Assembly (NCBI GenBank): GCA_002794775.1
Contig: NBAY01000003.1
Span: 1,798,001 to 1,862,000, forward strand
Reading direction: 5' to 3'
DNA: 64,000 nt
Source of the DNA: Porodaedalea pini
Taxonomy: Eukaryota > Basidiomycota > Agaricomycetes > Hymenochaetales > Hymenochaetaceae
Shown: positions 10,277-20,875 of the stretch, one piece after another
How the letters are laid out: each line of letters begins with the position of its first letter
Numbering within the stretch: the stretch's first letter is position 1
The notes under the pieces: generated by a model
What the model saw: only the letters and a program-made list of their open reading frames with translations
Database searches by the model: none
Told to the model about the DNA's origin: nothing
Made by a program: the position numbers and the translations under genes

Positions 10277-11372
10277 AACGACCACCTCGCTATGAAGCAC
10301 TTCTCGGTAGAAGGTCAGCTCGAATTCAAGGCTATTCTCTACATTCCGAAGCGGTGAGTCTCCTTGCTGGCCTTGCTATGAACCTGTTTCTGACGTCTCT
10401 TTTAGCGCACCGTTCGACCTCTTTGAGTCCAAGAAGAAGCGTAACAACATTAAGCTCTACGTCCGCCCCGTCTTCATTATGGACGACTGCGAGGATCTCA
10501 TCCCCGAGTACCTTAACTTCGTCAAGGGTATCGTCGACTCTGAGGATCTCCCGCTCAACATCTCGCGTGAGACGCTCCAGCAGAACAAGATTCTCAAGGT
10601 CATCCGCAAGAACATCGTGAAGAAGTACCTCGACCTCATCCAGGAGATCTCGGAGGACAAGGACAACTTCAAGAAGTTCTACGAGGCGTTCGGCAAGAAC
10701 CTCAAGCTTGGTATCCACGAGGATGCGCAGAACCGCAGCAAGCTCGCCGAGTTCCTCCGCTTCTACTCGACGAAGTCGACTGAGGAGCAGGTCTCGCTGA
10801 AAAAGGGTACGTGTTCAAGCGGCGGCCCTGTTCCGTTATTTGGTTGCTGACAGCTTACCGCAGACTACATCACGCGGATGCCTGAGATTCAGAAGTCCAT
10901 CTACTACCTCACTGGCGAGTCGCTCAATGCCGTCAAGGACTCTCCCTTCCTTGAGGCTCTCAAGAAGAAGGGCTTCGAGGTACTCCTGCTTGTTGACCCG
11001 ATCGACGAGTACGCCGTCACTCAGTTCAAGGAGTTCGACGGTCACAAGCTCGTGTGCGTGTCGAAGGAGGGTCTGGAGCTCGAGGAGACCGAAGAGGAGA
11101 AGGAGCGCGAGAGTGAGGCCTCGCAGTTCGAGGAGCTCTGTAAGGTCGTCAAGGATGCGCTCGGCGACAAGGTCGAGAAGGTCGTCATCTCGAACCGCGT
11201 CACCGACTCACCATGTGTGCTCGTCACCGGCCAGTTCGGCTGGTCCGCAAATATGGAGCACTTCATGAAGGCGCAGGCGCTTCGCGACTCGTCAATGTCA
11301 TCGTACATGGCGTCGAAGAAGACGCTTGAGCTTAACCCGCACAACGCGATCATCAAGGTCCTTCGATGTTGA
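10277..11372 (+). pseudogene. hsp90: Captured HSP90 middle/C-terminal fragment, left copy
   Basis: Three exons (10277-10353, 10406-10806, 10864-11372) with clean GT-AG introns encode the middle domain and most of the dimerisation domain of cytosolic HSP90. Clear motifs are [49 protein letters not shown] and [17 protein letters not shown]. The N-terminal ATPase domain is missing upstream of 10277. The C-terminus is lost after NPHNAIIK, so the MEEVD tail is absent. The reading frame within the fragment is undamaged and codon use is GC-rich like host genes, so capture was recent. Without the ATPase domain it cannot act as a chaperone machine. Confidence 0.95.
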
Positions 11373-11770
11373 TCGTCTTTTGCTGGCCCATCGCCAGGTC
11401 AGCGATGTCGACACTCCATGGCCGGTGGTGTCTTGAGGAGGAGCTCGTCGTGTTCTGTCCCTTCAGGCAAGCAAAAAAAAAATGATGAGAAGTAATTATT
11501 AGTATATTCAAATAGTTTTTATGATTTTTTTTTTGCTTACCTTGAGTGTGTGGCCGGTGGGACAGCCGTGCTCGTCGTCGATGGTGAAGACGAAACGACA
11601 CGAACAACGCGAAAACGTAATACGCCCCGTGATTTCTGATTTAGGCCCCGTGACAGATCCGCGTGCCCCGTGACATATGATTTAGGCCCCATGCACTTTG
11701 TTACTGGCCCCGCTCCTAACCTTTGAGCTAATAACTCAAGAACGGCTGGGCACATCGCAGTGATATGGGT
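11373..11770. other. Unassigned arm segment with GCCCCGTGA repeats
   Basis: After the HSP90 fragment comes a GC-rich piece with intron-like sequence (11463-11540, T/A-rich, bounded by splice-like ends on the minus strand). It may be another captured gene fragment that I cannot name; on the minus strand it reads FTIDDEHGCPTGHTLK. From about 11620 there are four copies of GCCCCGTGA or GCCCCATGC, then TTTGAGCTAATAACTCAAGAACGGC, possibly the end of yet another nested element. Confidence 0.4.
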
Positions 11771-12170
11771 ACCAATCGAAAGCTATTGATGATTAGAGTA
11801 CAGGAAAATTAAGGGTACATAGAAATTCATCCTAATTAGGAAGTTATGAGTAGAACACTCCTGAGCAACACCACCCAGGTCAGCAACTTGTAATGAGACA
11901 ACCACAGCATGTACAGCAATATTAAGACATGTTCTGGAGAGGTGTTGATGCTAGTAATGAGGGAAAAATAATGAATTGTTACCACATACAGTGATTCCCC
12001 ACGAGAGAGTGCCAAAGGAATGGCAGGCTTGTGCAGCTGCTGCCTGGCCACCTAGATCTAATTTTGACTCCTGAGGCAACACAGACATGTAAATTAGATA
12101 GATGAGAGTCATATAATACCATGTATGTATTTGTAATTCTGCTAAAATCAAAAGTTGTAATACTATAATA
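11770..12170. other. Inner part of left arm, no gene
   Basis: AT-rich sequence mirrored at 16395-16795. Small open frames on both strands show no recognisable similarity. I see no support for a gene. Confidence 0.5.
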
Positions 12171-12318
12171 CTAACAATGCAGGGGCAGGATGTTGTGAGA
12201 CCACGTGATGTAAAGACCCACGCATGTCGATGTCATGACCCACATGTGCAGGTCATGACATCGACACGTGAGGGAAAAGTGTCAATCATATACATGGGAT
12301 GCAATTCCTGTGCACAGA

Positions 12319-13434
12319 GCATTGATCATAAAGTGCTTCCAGTAAAGAAATTACAGTATATTATGTGCAATGTCCATGTAATGCAATGTGAACTAGATAT
12401 ACATGTATTGATATATACCAAGTGAGGAAGAGAATGGAAAATTAAAAGAAAAGGAAAACAACAGTAAGAAAATTACAAGAGTAATGAGACAGCATGTCCA
12501 GCAGTTGGTCGAGCAAGGGGATCCCTCACATGGTACTGGCTTGATAAATCCAGCAAACAGGTAGAAAGTTCACCTACAACAATTTCATTGTCATTGAGGA
12601 TGTCAGGCAGTGAGTCTGTCATGAGAGCAATGATAAATGCAGGATCCTTCAAGGTTCATCTCGAACAAATGAGACTATGGTTTCCCCATTCCCCCCTTTG
12701 GTCTACCACATCACCCTCTACTCCACGGTCCATTTATCAGTCGAAATCATCCTTCATCAGTCCATTGAGTGAGTCCAGTGGCAATTCAATTTCAGACAGT
12801 GCAAATAATTTGTATTAGATATTCAGTCTTTGGGAGGATGACCAAAAGGTGTTACAGCACTTCACCCTGGCCATCTGCCTACGTATTGCCACTTTGGGTC
12901 TCCAGGGCATCATGTTAAGGTTTTCCCAGACAGTCAAACCTTTCAAAATATGAGACGCACATTGAAGTCTGTAAACAGGAGGATCAGTGATGATTTCATC
13001 AACCTGAAGTCCTCTCCTGACCACTTGTCACCTGTCAGTAGCCCGATGAACATGCTGATGCTCAGGAAAAAGCAAGATGCGAAAGAATACAGCGAGTTTT
13101 TTGCTCTGTATGGCTCAGCTTCTTTCAAAAAAAGAAGTGATGAGCTTGTCGTGCAATTTGGAGCTGATAAGTTCAATGAAAATGGATACAACGATGTGAG
13201 TGATGCCTTCTTTGTATGTCTCACATTTACCTGATGTTTTCCAAGCACTGTGTTGAAGATGCTGCCATTGTGGCCAGAGAGAATCTTGCATGGGCTTTCC
13301 CAAACTATGAGTTGAGAATTGAGGAGATGGAAAACTTTGTTGACATGCTCAATCAGCTCTGTGTCACCATGTGTCTCCCTTTCATATGCCTCATGAACAA
13401 CAAAGTTAAAACTTATGTCGAGCAGGCAGTCTAG
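12319..13434. other. Left part of the unique centre, possible decayed exons
   Basis: Open frames at 12588-12818, 12950-13234 and 13216-13434 (plus strand) and 12943-13443 (minus strand) overlap, and none shows a domain I recognise. They may be decayed 5' exons of the peptidase-like gene that follows. The interval is not part of the inverted repeat. Confidence 0.3.
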
Positions 13435-13950
13435 CAATCCCATGACGATGTCAATCGGAGTGCATACCCCAAACCAGTCAGCTCCAATGCTTTGAGCGAC
13501 ATTCTTTCACTCATGCAGAATGAAATACCATTGCATGGTGTTCTCTTCTTTGTCCTCTACAAGCACCATTATATTCTCTATGAACACAGCTTCAAGACTA
13601 ATACCATCATGATTCATGACTCCCTAAGCCCTGGCAATTGGCTCCAGGAAAAGATCCTTCAGTCCCTTGACATTTGTGGTCATATGTATCTTGCAGCTTT
13701 CTTATCCAAGGATCACCCCCAAGTTCTGGTACATTGTTATGAATTTGTTTTGTAAAATTTCATTATTCAAACACTCCTCTATCACTAGCTGTCACTCTCT
13801 GAACCTCGTAAAGTATCTGGCATATGTTTCTGGGGAGTTCAGAAGTCTGGAACATCATGCGGCTTTTGGGTGTGCTTTTTTGCTTTGATGATCATTCTAT
13901 GCTGTCAAGAACCTCATCCGTTCAACACTGAGGAAGCCTTATGCTGTTGG
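13435..13950 (+). pseudogene. C48 (Ulp1-like) peptidase remnant A
   Basis: The plus strand encodes LFFVLYKHHYILYEHSF, then NTIMIHDSLS. After one frame change comes a Gln-led Cys motif, QKSGTSCGFWVCFFALMII (Cys codon near 13858). This order (hydrophobic strand with His, Asp strand, then Gln…Cys) is that of Ulp1/SENP-like cysteine peptidases, which are often carried by DNA transposons. Stops separate the parts, so it is inactive. The SUMO protease function is a family inference; transposon versions have unknown substrates. Confidence 0.5.
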
Positions 13951-14679
13951 GTAGGTGAACTGTACCACAAGTATATCTCTAGTGCACTTGGTGGCTTGTC
14001 GGGTTCCTGTGTCTTGCAACATGTCCAGGTTATTGATGTAGCTGCATATAACCAATTGCAGCAGATGTATGATGAGAATAGCATGGTGAGTCATTTTTTG
14101 CACCTCGAGTTGCATACACATTGATTCTCTACATGTCTTTTTTAAAAGTGGGCTCCCAGATCAATGGCGGCAGACAACATTCATAAACGACACATTGCAT
14201 TTCATTCTTCACCATCTATCAACAGAGCTTTGGATCATCTGCCTATTGTAACACCCTGAGTGCTTTCTTTTGATAATTCTCTCAAAGACTCACAGTTGAA
14301 AAATGCTAAGATCAAAACAAAGAACTCATCATCAGACTCCTTCCTTACTGTGCCTTCATTCTCATCTGATTCATTTCAGACTGCACAAAGGCATTCCTCC
14401 ACACCTTCCGCTCTCGGTGAACCATTTGTCCTTCGAACACCTATCAAGCCTCCTCCCCCGCACAACTTAACAGCTCTTCAGGCCTCTATAATACATTGAC
14501 AGAGCCCCTTGCTTCGCAACTTCGAAGAGAGGTGTGTCTCATGCTTGTCCTTTTTATCCACAACTCAGCAGTTGTCTGGCTGATAGCTTCAGCATAAAAT
14601 ACGTATTTCAACGGCATCTCCCCAATGCAGACCAAAATACAAACTGAAACCTGCACATGGAAGGCAGATTTCTTATCAT

Positions 14680-15449
14680 GCAGATGAGCTTTCTAGCTTG
14701 CACTCAAAGGACTTGGTGAGCAGTGATGCTTTGTGCCCATTTGCTGCTCTCCTGTCCTAATGTCTTGGGCCAAAGTTGGTCTTCATGTCAACGTTTTTTA
14801 TGTCACAGCTGTGCCAACAAAGCTACAAAGCTGTTTCCAGACCATTTGACAAAACAAAGGTATTTATTTCTCACATTTTGCATGACTGCGTCTCATACTT
14901 TCAAACTCTTATCAGACAAGACTGTTTGATGGCAGCATCAGAAAAATGTTCTGCCCTGTGTCACAACCTCTTATGGAGTGCAGGACCAAAGGTCGCAAGA
15001 GTAGTGGGAGCCATTGGAGCCTTTGTGTCATCGATTTTGAGAAGCAGCAGATCCAGTATTGGAATAGCATTTCAAGTGCTGCTTTTGATGACTCTAAAGT
15101 GATTGAAGTGGTATGTTTTTTACTTAAAATGTGCTTTTCTGGCTTATAAGATGTTTATGTGCTTGTAGGAAATTTATAAATACCTCTGTAGACATTGGTC
15201 TGCTGAGAAACACCCCAACTCCCTTCCTTCCAAATGGAGTTTTGTAACAATGAAGGCAATTTTCATTCGGTCCCTCATTTTCAGTATGTCTTTACTTCCT
15301 CATTGCTTCAGTCGAATTTGCAGAACAATGGCTATGACTGTGGTGTTTTTATGATGGCCAACATGCTGTCTATTGCTATAGACCTTCCTCTCTTCTCTCA
15401 AGACCATATAGGGAGCTTGTGGCAGCATTTTACTCTTCAGCTCCTTTGA
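14680..15449 (+). pseudogene. C48 (Ulp1-like) peptidase remnant B
   Basis: A clear Ulp1-type catalytic core is visible. SHWSLCVIDFEKQQIQYWNS carries the catalytic His (codon near 15012). After a GT-AG intron at about 15109-15167, LQNNGYDCGVFMMANML carries the Gln/Asn and catalytic Cys (codon 15339-15341). The upstream part (14723-15100) is split between frames. No SUMO-binding N-terminal region is recognisable. A Ser/Pro-rich stretch follows (15477-15800). With remnant A this gives two peptidase modules in the centre, either a duplicated gene or two genes. Confidence 0.7.
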
Positions 15450-16141
15450 AAAACAATATTCCTCCCTGAATACAACTTGGCCAGGATTTCACATGACGAA
15501 CAGCCCAAGCCTTCAACTGCAAGCCCCCAGCCCACCAGTTCTCCATTTCATATCACCTTTCATCTCAACACATCAAGCCCATCAACTCCTCACACTCCAA
15601 AAATCGACTGCAAGTTGATTACCAGCAAGGAAGATATTCATGCAGCTGCCTCTCTTCTCAAACTTGCAACAACACCGCGTTCAGAGGCCACTGACTTTGC
15701 TGAAGTAGAAGGAATGGAGGAGCTCAACTTGCAGGACACACAGAATGTTCATTTTGCCTCAAAAGCATCAGTTAGGATATATACAACGCTCTCCAGGTAA
15801 GAAGATTTTCCATTACTGTCTGCCCTTCTTTCTGACCATTTATTGTGATAAACAGAACTTCTGCCGTGAGGGACCTTCAATCCTCAGATGAGACTCTCCT
15901 CGGTTCTAAGGAATAGAATAGATAATGATACAGACATTTCCAGCCAACTATCATTGCTTGTCTACTTATTTGGACTTTCTCTGAACGCTGCACTTCCAGC
16001 GCATAAGTATACCTATTTTACTTGTCATATGAAACTCAATGACATATTTGTACTGGCTGCAACACTACCTGTGTGTCATTTGACAATTTGCTTCATTTCT
16101 GAGTCCCTTAGCACACTAACAAATGAGGGCAGCTCCATGCC
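15450..16141. other. Right part of the unique centre
   Basis: A 107-codon Ser/Thr/Pro-rich open frame (15477-15800) may be the tail of the peptidase-like gene, since a donor-like GTAAGA follows at 15796. Beyond it I see only short frames without recognisable similarity. Confidence 0.3.
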
Positions 16142-16170
16142 AGTCTCTGTGCGTGGGAATTGCATCCTGA

Positions 16171-16350
16171 TGTCATGACATCGATGCATGCAGGTCATGA
16201 CATTGACGCGTGTGGGTCATGACATTGACGCATGCAGGTCATGACATTGACGCGTGTGGGTCATGACATCGACGCACGCAGATCATGACATCAATGCGTG
16301 TGGGTCATGACATCAACACGTGCGGGTCATGACATCGACATGCGTGGGTC
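16171..16350. repeat. 22-bp tandem array at the inner end of the right arm
   Basis: About eight units of the pattern GGTCATGACATCGACGCGTGT stand in tandem, with alternating variants (ATTGACGCATGCA, ATCAACACGTGC). GTCATGAC and ACGCGT are themselves palindromic. The left arm has only about two units at 12214-12265, one of them in the opposite orientation. The array therefore changed copy number after the arms formed or differed from the start. Confidence 0.9.
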
Positions 16351-16394
16351 TTTACATCACGTGGTCTCACAACATCCTGCCCCTGCATTGTTAG

Positions 16395-17192
16395 TATTAT
16401 AGTATTACAACTTTTAATTTTAGCAGAATTACAAATACATACATGGTATTATATGACTCTCATCTATCTAATTTACATGTCTGTGTTGCCTCAGGAGTCA
16501 AAATTAGATCTAGGTGGCCAGGCAGCAGCTGCACAAGCCTGCCATTCCTTTGGCACTCTCTCGTGGGGAATCACTGTATGTGGTAACAATTCATTATTTT
16601 TCCCTCATTACTAGCATCAACACCTCTCCAGAACATGTCTTAATATTGCTGTACATGCTGTGGTTGTCTCATTACAAGTTGCTGACCTGGGTGGTGTTGC
16701 TCAGGAGTGTTCTACTCATAACTTCCTAATTAGGATGAATTTCTATGTACCCTTAATTTTCCTGTACTCTAATCATCAATAGCTTTCGATTGGTACCCAT
16801 ATCACTGCGATGTGCCCAGCCGTTCTTGAGTTATTAGCTCAAAGGTTAGGAGCGGGGCCAGTAACAAAGTGCATGGGGCCTAAATCATATGTCACGGGGC
16901 ACGCGGATCTGTCACGGGGCCTAAATCAGAAATCACGGGGCGTATTACGTTTTCGCGTTGTTCGTGTCGTTTCGTCTTCACCATCGACGACGAGCACGGC
17001 TGTCCCACCGGCCACACACTCAAGGTAAGCAAAAAAAAAATCATAAAAACTATTTGAATATACTAATAATTACTTCTCATCATTTTTTTTTTGCTTGCCT
17101 GAAGGGACAGAACACGACGAGCTCCTCCTCAAGACACCACCGGCCATGAAGTGTCGACATCGCTGACCTGGCGATGGGCCAGCAAAAGACGA
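16395..17192. other. Unassigned inner right-arm segment
   Basis: Mirror of 11373-12170, with the same GCCCCGTGA repeats (about 16835-16945) and the same intron-like T/A-rich stretch near 17025-17100. No gene is recognised. Confidence 0.4.
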
Positions 17193-18288
17193 TCAACATC
17201 GAAGGACCTTGATGATCGCGTTGTGCGGGTTAAGCTCAAGCGTCTTCTTCGACGCCATGTACGATGACATTGACGAGTCGCGAAGCGCCTGCGCCTTCAT
17301 GAAGTGCTCCATATTTGCGGACCAGCCGAACTGGCCGGTGACGAGCACACATGGTGAGTCGGTGACGCGGTTCGAGATGACGACCTTCTCGACCTTGTCG
17401 CCGAGCGCATCCTTGACGACCTTACAGAGCTCCTCGAACTGCGAGGCCTCACTCTCGCGCTCCTTCTCCTCTTCGGTCTCCTCGAGCTCCAGACCCTCCT
17501 TCGACACGCACACGAGCTTGTGACCGTCGAACTCCTTGAACTGAGTGACGGCGTACTCGTCGATCGGGTCAACAAGCAGGAGTACCTCGAAGCCCTTCTT
17601 CTTGAGAGCCTCAAGGAAGGGAGAGTCCTTGACGGCATTGAGCGACTCGCCAGTGAGGTAGTAGATGGACTTCTGAATCTCAGGCATTCGCGTGATGTAG
17701 TCTGCGGTAAGCTGTCAGCAACCAAATAACGGAACAGGGCCGCCGCTTGAACACGTACCCTTTTTCAGCGAGACCTGCTCCTCAGTCGACTTCGTCGAGT
17801 AGAAGCGGAGGAACTCGGCGAGCTTGCTGCGGTTCTGCGCATCCTCGTGGATACCAAGCTTGAGGTTCTTGCCGAACGCCTCGTAGAACTTCTTGAAGTT
17901 GTCCTTGTCCTCCGAGATCTCCTGGATGAGGTCGAGGCACTTCTTCACGATGTTCTTGCGGATGACCTTGAGAATCTTGTTCTGCTGGAGCGTCTCACGC
18001 GAGATGTTGAGCGGGAGATCCTCAGAGTCGACGATACCCTTGACGAAGTTAAGGTACTCGGGGATGAGATCCTCGCAGTCGTCCGTAATGAAGACGGGGC
18101 GGACGTAGAGCTTAATGTTGTTACGCTTCTTCTTGGATTCAAAGAGGTCGAACGGTGCGCTAAAAGAGACGTCAGAAACAGGTTCATAGCAAGGCCAGCA
18201 AGGAGACTCACCGCTTCGGAATGTAGAGAATAGCCTTGAATTCGAGCTGACCTTCTACCGAGAAGTGCTTCATAGCGAGGTGGTCGTT
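17193..18288 (-). pseudogene. hsp90: Captured HSP90 middle/C-terminal fragment, right copy
   Basis: Reverse-oriented twin of the fragment at 10277-11372, with the same three exons, introns and truncations. A few substitutions distinguish the copies. For example, the exon 2 codon after KNIVKK is changed here so that the tract reads KKCLDLIQE instead of KKYLDLIQE, and single bases differ near 17695 and 18150. Neither copy has an ATPase domain. Confidence 0.95.
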
Positions 18289-18306
18289 ACCGCATTTTCC
18301 ACGGCA

Positions 18307-18575
18307 AGAAGATGTCCCAGGTGTCCCCAGCGACTTGGTCGGTGATGAGTTCAAGGGCTACGTCTTCCGCGTCTCTGGCGGAAACGACGAGCAGGACTTC
18401 CCGATGAAGCAGGGTGTACTCATTCGTAACTGCTCGCCTTCTCCTTTCTGCTGGTCACTCTTGCTACCGTCTCTGCCGCACTGGTGAGAAAGTGCAAGCC
18501 GGCCCGTGGCTGCATCATCGGTCGCAACGTCGCTGTCCTCTCTCTCGTCATTGTCAGGCAGGGAGGGACTGGCGA
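18307..18575 (+). pseudogene. rps6: Captured ribosomal protein S6 fragment, right copy
   Basis: Twin of 9990-10258. It reads [16 protein letters not shown] on the plus strand, then drifts through other frames for AGHSCYR and AVLSLVIV. It has the same breakpoints and frameshifts as the left copy, so these arose before the arms duplicated. Confidence 0.82.
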
Positions 18576-18877
18576 CATTCACCGAAACCGTCGAGCGGTT
18601 CAACTTCCCTCGCCCTGTTCACCTGGGACGCATTCCTCACCTCTTCCTTCTGCCCCCGCCAATGTTCCACACGCCTCAACATCGACGTCAGCCGTTTTCT
18701 CATCTGCCTTTCTCACTGCGCACTTCGGCGAACGCGACGCTACCGTTGTGTCCGAGAAGGATCTCGTTCCAATCAAAACATTCGTAGCGACCTCTTCTCA
18801 CGCATCAACTCCACCTGTCCTTTGACGCTCACAGACGCTCGTCAACGCCCAGAGCCAGAGAGCCCGCCGCAGCGAAT

Positions 18878-19493
18878 ATGGCCACCGTCCACGCCCCGCG
18901 CCATCCCCACCCCCATCCGCATCCGCATCAGCATTCGATATCATCATCGAGTGCCAGCTCGAACCACTCGCCCTTCCGGCGCGTGCACCGCGCGACGTAC
19001 GCCCCGCCTCCACCTGCGAAATCGTCTTCTGCGTCCGCCGCTGCCGCAGCATCTACCTCGAGTTCTGTAAGCGTCCCCCCTCTTTCCCCCCGATCTCTGA
19101 TACTTGAGTGATGAGTGGCTGTTGATCGGTGTCTTTTTCTCTATCGCGTTTTTTTTCCTCCGACCGCGCCGAAAACGTTCGACAAAAAAACAGTCATCGG
19201 CAGTCCCGCGCGCACACCACTCGCACCACCCCGCGCCGGCAGCACCCCCACCGGCAGTCGCCACTTACTACGGGCACGAAGACACCAGCAAGCTCTGTGC
19301 GCGCTTCGTCAGCCATACCTTCAACTGCACCGAGATCCTTCCTCCGTCGTCCTTCACCTCTTCCACATCGTCCTCGACCACAGTCGTCTCGCGTTCCCCT
19401 GTTACCGCAACGGCAGGATCAGGAGGAGCACCAGTGATACCGAATACGCTTGCGCACTTCGTCGCATACGCGCTGCATCGCACTCGCCTCGCC
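18878..19493 (+). pseudogene. Captured Pho85-type (PCL) cyclin N-terminal fragment, right copy
   Basis: Twin of 9072-9687: exon 1 at 18878-19066, a 127-nt intron, exon 2 at 19194-19493. It encodes a His/Pro-rich leader and the start of the cyclin box, and is cut off by the FAS2 fragment. The possible second cyclin piece EKDLVPIKTFVA lies at about 18721-18789. Confidence 0.65.
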
Positions 19494-19537
19494 ATTCACG
19501 CACGAGACGTAGCGTCCTGCAGTCGGCGCTCTGCTAC

Positions 19538-20875
19538 GTGGCTGAGACTCACGTGCACCTGCGTGACTCCCTTACTATCCGCAGCAGCAAGCGCATCGCC
19601 GTGAAGCGTCACGGACGGCACATCCGATGCATCAGGAAGGATCTCGATGTCCTCCATCGCTGCCGCTGATCCCTTCGAAGCGACTCCAAGTAACTTGAAG
19701 ACCGCTTTCTTGCTAGCCCAGCGCGCAGCAAACAATGCCGCGGGTGAAGGCTGCGAGCGGCAGTAAGCGATCTCCGTATCAGTAAAGTTACGTGAGATGA
19801 AAGTCGGGTTAGACGACGGGACAGCGGAAATGAGCTCCGAAATGCCAATTAGTATGCTGTGAGTTTCAGATGATTGATATGAATTAGACTTACCATGATT
19901 GACGCCAACACCAGGAGAGCCTTTACCAGTTGCAAGGGCCTTGGCAGCAGCCTCGACATTCGAAACATTAAATGTCGCCTTTGTGGCAAACTTTTTCGGG
20001 AGCGAGTAGCTGCCGGTCTTATCGTCAAGCGCCGCACGTGCCAGAGAGTTGAGGAGAACAGGAACTTCCAGCTCGCTCGAATACGGAGGTGCGTCCTTGA
20101 TCTCAACCAGTGAGTTTATGGTCATCATGGAGGTCATGGCTTTGTAGCATGCCAATGCACGCTCGCGGTTGTGGAGCTTGTACCCCTCGTACTGTGCGGG
20201 CTCGACAGCGCCGAGAAGGAAGCGAGGGTGGATGACGAGTACGGTGCCGCCAACTTGGCTGAAGCTGAAAGACGACTGTAAGATGTTGAGATCGGGACTA
20301 GTATGTGAAAGATAATGGAGCAACATACCATGATACCGGAACAGATGCCATCTGTATGGATAGTTTTCGAAGGCAACATAAGATACTCATGCTTGCAGAA
20401 ATCGGCATCGACGTTACTAAACAAGAAAGAAATGAGATCGGCACTATAGAGGAACCAAAAATGACTTACTCTGCGTTTCGGTTTCTGGGAACGATACCTG
20501 AACCAACGGTCTGAATCAGACCGGCGAGTTGCCAAGCAGCAGATCCACCCTTTGAATGACCACATAAGCTCTTCTGTGCCATAATTGGAACTGCATTTCC
20601 AAGTGTACGACCAAGCGTAGAGAAAACATCGTTCCAGATCTGTGTTTCATTCTTTTCGTTGGCCTTGGTGCTGGTGCCGTGGATGGAAAGAACATCGATG
20701 TCATCTGGCGTAAGGCCAAAGACAGCGAGAGCATGACGAAGAGGAGAAATATGAGGCTCTGAACCGGAAAGCATGCCATACACTGCCATTGCATCCTTTT
20801 CTTGATGAGCAGCGTCCTGTTCAATCTGAGCGACACGCGTCAACATGTATTCCTCGTCAACCCTATACTTATTTT
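19538..20875 (-). pseudogene. fas2: Captured FAS2 3' fragment, right copy
   Basis: Twin of 7690-9027 with the same domain content (end of ketoacyl synthase plus phosphopantetheinyl transferase), the same introns and the same substitutions at the expected metal-binding positions. The breakpoints are identical, so this is a copy of the same captured piece rather than a second capture. Confidence 0.9.

Larger units (their letters stand above)
6018..12318. repeat. Left arm of the giant terminal inverted repeat
   Basis: This arm is repeated in reverse complement at 16142-22553. Between about 7.6 and 12.1 kb, left position plus right position equals 28565 throughout, so there are no net indels over 4.5 kb. 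Outside that there are a few small indels, near 7215-7235 and at the inner end. I can spot only scattered single-base differences. The inner boundary is fuzzy: the arms part at a 22-bp tandem repeat, then share the short sequence GATGCAATTCC…GCACAGAG near 12296-12318 and 16142-16168. Confidence 0.93.

Noticed and set aside
10277..11372. A functional HSP90 gene
   Set aside because: The ATPase domain and the C-terminal tail are missing, and the fragment is bounded by other gene fragments in both arms.
12319..16141. Host SUMO protease gene
   Set aside because: The Ulp1-like pieces are interrupted and lie inside a transposon, with no host-type N-terminal region.
18414..19070. Long plus-strand frame in the right arm as a gene
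   Set aside because: It runs across the RPS6, cyclin-like and leader sequences in the wrong frames and is mirrored at 9495-10151.
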